A stretch of 13,434 nt of DNA. Source: Candidatus Melainabacteria bacterium (GTDB lineage Bacteria; Cyanobacteriota; Vampirovibrionia; Vampirovibrionales; JAJTHC01). The stretch is from NCBI GenBank assembly GCA_026389055.1, contig JAPLIO010000219.1, positions 1 to 13,434 on the forward strand, read 5' to 3'. Every line of letters begins with the position of its first letter. The first letter of the stretch is position 1. This document shows positions 11,912-13,434 of this stretch, piece after piece. The notes under the pieces are model-generated. The model saw only the letters and a program-made list of their open reading frames with translations. It ran no database searches and was not told the origin of the DNA. The translations under genes were made by a program, and so were the position numbers.

Positions 11912-13109
11912 AAGCTCCATTGCCACGCCGCACTGGGTTTTAGGTGTGATGTCTGGCACTTCGCTTGATGGCGTGGATGTTGCTCGAGCCAAATTATCGT
12001 GGAATTTTGAAAAAAACGCCCTTGCCTGTACGGATATAGCGGTTTTTTCAATCGCCATGCCTGCAGAAATCAAACAACACCTGTTAGCCCTACAAGCCGA
12101 CGGATCGGGCAATCGAGGCACACTAAAGGAAACTACTTTTCTGCATCAAACTTTGGGGAAGTTATTCGCTGGTGCTGTAACCGAAGCCTTGCAGGCTTGG
12201 CAATTGAACCCCGAAGAAGTGCTATGCGTGGGGTCTCATGGGCAGACGGTTTATCATCAGCCGCCAAGCGTGGAACACCCGATGGGCGTAACCCTTCAAC
12301 TGGGCGATTTAGCCTTGATGGCAAAGGAACTGCAATTGCCTATTATTGGCGATTTTCGTTTGAGAGATATGGCTTGTGGCGGGCAGGGGGCTCCGCTTGT
12401 GCCGTTTTTGGATGCCTTGTTTTTTTCGGAAGCAGGCAAGGTAAAATGTCTTCAAAACATGGGGGGCATTGGCAATGTAACGGTGCTAAACGGTGTTGAA
12501 GCCAACCCCATTGCCTTTGATACAGGGGCGGGTAATATGCTGATAGATGGGGCAATGATGGCGTTATTGGGCTTGCCGTATGATAAAAACGGCGAAACAG
12601 CCAACCGAGGCACCCTTATTCCAACGTTGTTAGAACAGCTCAAACAGCATCCGTTTTTGGGGCAACTGCCACCCAAAAGCACGGGTAGAGAAGCTTGGGG
12701 AGCCTCGTTTTTTCAGCCATTGATTGATGAATTTCAGCCTCATCACACCCCTGAAGATATTATTGCTACATTTACCGCATTTACGGCGTGGAGCTTGGTA
12801 GATGCTTATGAACGTTACGTTTTACCGCATGTGCCCCGCATTGATGAAGTGCTAATTACTGGCGGAGGGGCTTATAACCCTGCGTTGCTGGGGTGGGTTC
12901 AACATTGGATGGCACACTCTTCGGTGTTTTCAGCGAAGGGGGGTATTCCTTCGTTTGCTACTTGTGAAGCGTATGGCATGCCCAATATGGCGAAAGAAGC
13001 CGTGGCATTTGCCTTACTGGCTTGGGCTAGATGGTACGGTTTGCCTAATAATATCCCTGCTTGTACGGGGGCGATTGGGTTTGTTTCAATGGGGCATGTG
13101 GTTATTTGA
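11820..13109 (+). CDS. anmK: Anhydro-N-acetylmuramic acid kinase
   Basis: AnmK cleaves the 1,6-anhydro bond of anhydro-MurNAc and phosphorylates it to MurNAc-6-phosphate, recycling peptidoglycan fragments in the cytoplasm. Motifs, numbered from ATG 11820: GVMSGTSLDGVDVA (from 42), GSHGQTVYHQP (138-148), GDFRLRDMACGGQGAPLVP, NMGGIGNVTVL, FDTGAGNMLID (catalytic Asp region, from 233), NRGT, STGREAWG, LITGGGAYNP (347-354) and the CEAYGMPNMAKEAVAFALLA tail. I chose ATG 11820 because AAAAGGG sits about 9 nt upstream, although this makes 429 residues with a 40-residue extension and a 92-nt overlap. Homology starts only around 11919, after the previous stop, where no ATG/GTG/TTG exists before the core strand; an ATT there is the alternative. 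Confidence 0.9.
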   Translation: MFYEHWNACLSKYHPQNGALATPTQPNPSNKSSIATPHWVLGVMSGTSLDGVDVARAKLSWNFEKNALACTDIAVFSIAMPAEIKQHLLALQADGSGNRGTLKETTFLHQTLGKLFAGAVTEALQAWQLNPEEVLCVGSHGQTVYHQPPSVEHPMGVTLQLGDLALMAKELQLPIIGDFRLRDMACGGQGAPLVPFLDALFFSEAGKVKCLQNMGGIGNVTVLNGVEANPIAFDTGAGNMLIDGAMMALLGLPYDKNGETANRGTLIPTLLEQLKQHPFLGQLPPKSTGREAWGASFFQPLIDEFQPHHTPEDIIATFTAFTAWSLVDAYERYVLPHVPRIDEVLITGGGAYNPALLGWVQHWMAHSSVFSAKGGIPSFATCEAYGMPNMAKEAVAFALLAWARWYGLPNNIPACTGAIGFVSMGHVVI

Positions 13110-13304
13110 TACCCATTTACAGATTAAATGGCGTGTTTTCTCATCTTCTCTCATCGATTTTTTTTTGCTAGTGGGTAACGCTATGCCTAGTTGAAACTGG
13201 GATAAAAATAGAGGCCTACTCTGATTTTCGTCCCGATAATCAAGGTTATACCCATCCAAACTTTGAATCGGCATATATAGTATTTTAAAAAATTACCCGA
13301 TGCT
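13110..13304. other. Intergenic stretch without a convincing gene
   Basis: This stretch follows the anmK stop. A short hairpin CCATTT / AAATGG (13113-13118 and 13126-13131, 7-nt loop) followed by CGTGTTTT could be a weak anmK terminator. The rest shows no tRNA, clear repeat or gene; a 62-codon minus-strand frame (13086-13274) has no ribosome binding site that I trust, no recognisable motif, and overlaps the end of anmK. Confidence 0.5.
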
Positions 13305-13433
13305 TTATTTTGTAGGGGTGTGATTTATTAGCCCTGCATAGACAAGTAGCTCATTAACTTTAGGAATAGCTATAACACCAATTGACAATTTAAATAGCGT
13401 AAGAGTTAAAAGCAACCAGTAGGAACGACCATC
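13305..13433 (-). CDS. Possible 3' end of a minus-strand gene, cut by the right edge
   Basis: The minus strand is open from the right edge for 42 codons down to TAA at 13305-13307. The first part (residues 5-23 of the fragment: YWLLLTLTLFKLSIGVIAI) is hydrophobic, like the last transmembrane helix of a membrane protein, and the tail ends LINHTPTK. The length is short enough to occur by chance and I recognise no family. It would be convergent with anmK. Confidence 0.3.
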   Translation of the reverse strand, partial: DGRSYWLLLTLTLFKLSIGVIAIPKVNELLVYAGLINHTPTK

Positions 13434-13434
13434 G

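Noticed and set aside
12186..12199. AAGCCT/AGGCTT small hairpin inside anmK
   Set aside because: Six-bp stem without a T run inside a conserved coding region; expected by chance.
13086..13274. 62-codon minus-strand frame after anmK
   Set aside because: It overlaps the anmK 3' end, has no convincing ribosome binding site and no motif that I recognise; probably chance.
13382..13410. TTGACA-17-GTTAAA promoter-like pair on the plus strand near the right edge
   Set aside because: A perfect -35, but the -10 is poor and nothing downstream is visible in the window to support it.
1..13434. CRISPR arrays, insertion sequences, attachment sites, riboswitches
   Set aside because: I saw no spaced direct repeats, transposase gene or terminal repeats. 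The AT-rich module at 7336-9264 shows no flanking direct repeats by eye, and it does not abut the tRNA-Phe gene.

Overview
The window is bacterial chromosome of moderate GC, densely packed with genes on both strands. Most are housekeeping genes: TruB, bL33, bL28, AroH, a peroxiredoxin, MnmA, Upp, tRNA-Phe, UppS, a YqeG-like HAD phosphatase and AnmK. The lineage cannot be fixed from sequence alone. MnmA has the CC / CxxC layout I associate with cyanobacterial MnmA, UppS has a GHHRG motif close to cyanobacterial GHRRG, and there is no photosynthesis gene. A non-photosynthetic relative of Cyanobacteria (Vampirovibrionia/Melainabacteria-like) is therefore a tentative guess.

Layout. 1-1300 (minus): rpmB-rpmG-truB, with a promoter candidate ahead of rpmB and a 15-bp inverted repeat between rpmG and truB; truB runs off the left edge. 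1335-2389 (minus): a peroxiredoxin followed by chorismate mutase aroH, probably one transcript. 2403-5301 (plus): a divergent promoter, then an OmpR-type response regulator and its membrane histidine kinase 5 nt downstream. 5400-6047 (plus): an unrecognised helical protein built from a duplicated segment of about 42 residues. 6124-10058 (minus): upp, then an AAA15-type ATPase, an RloB-family protein and mnmA. 10226-10298 (plus): tRNA-Phe(GAA). 10448-13109 (plus): uppS, a yqeG-like gene and anmK. The last 325 bases hold about 195 nt with no convincing gene, then the possible 3' end of a minus-strand gene cut by the window edge.

The most interesting part is the visibly AT-richer pair at 7336-9264, an AAA15 ATPase plus RloB. 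The pair has the ATPase-plus-TOPRIM-like-effector layout of anti-phage systems such as PARIS (AriA/AriB) and AbiL. It sits between two housekeeping genes. The RloB stop codon lies 6 nt before the start of mnmA, which has no visible ribosome binding site of its own. MnmA thiolates U34 of tRNA-Lys, -Glu and -Gln, and the PARIS effector AriB and the anticodon nuclease PrrC both cut tRNA-Lys, so a functional link between this module and tRNA thiolation is a testable idea. It is inference, not demonstrated here.

Other points worth checking are a mismatch in the tRNA-Phe anticodon stem, the start of anmK inside the preceding gene, the duplicated unknown protein, and the degenerate ATP-binding box of the histidine kinase.
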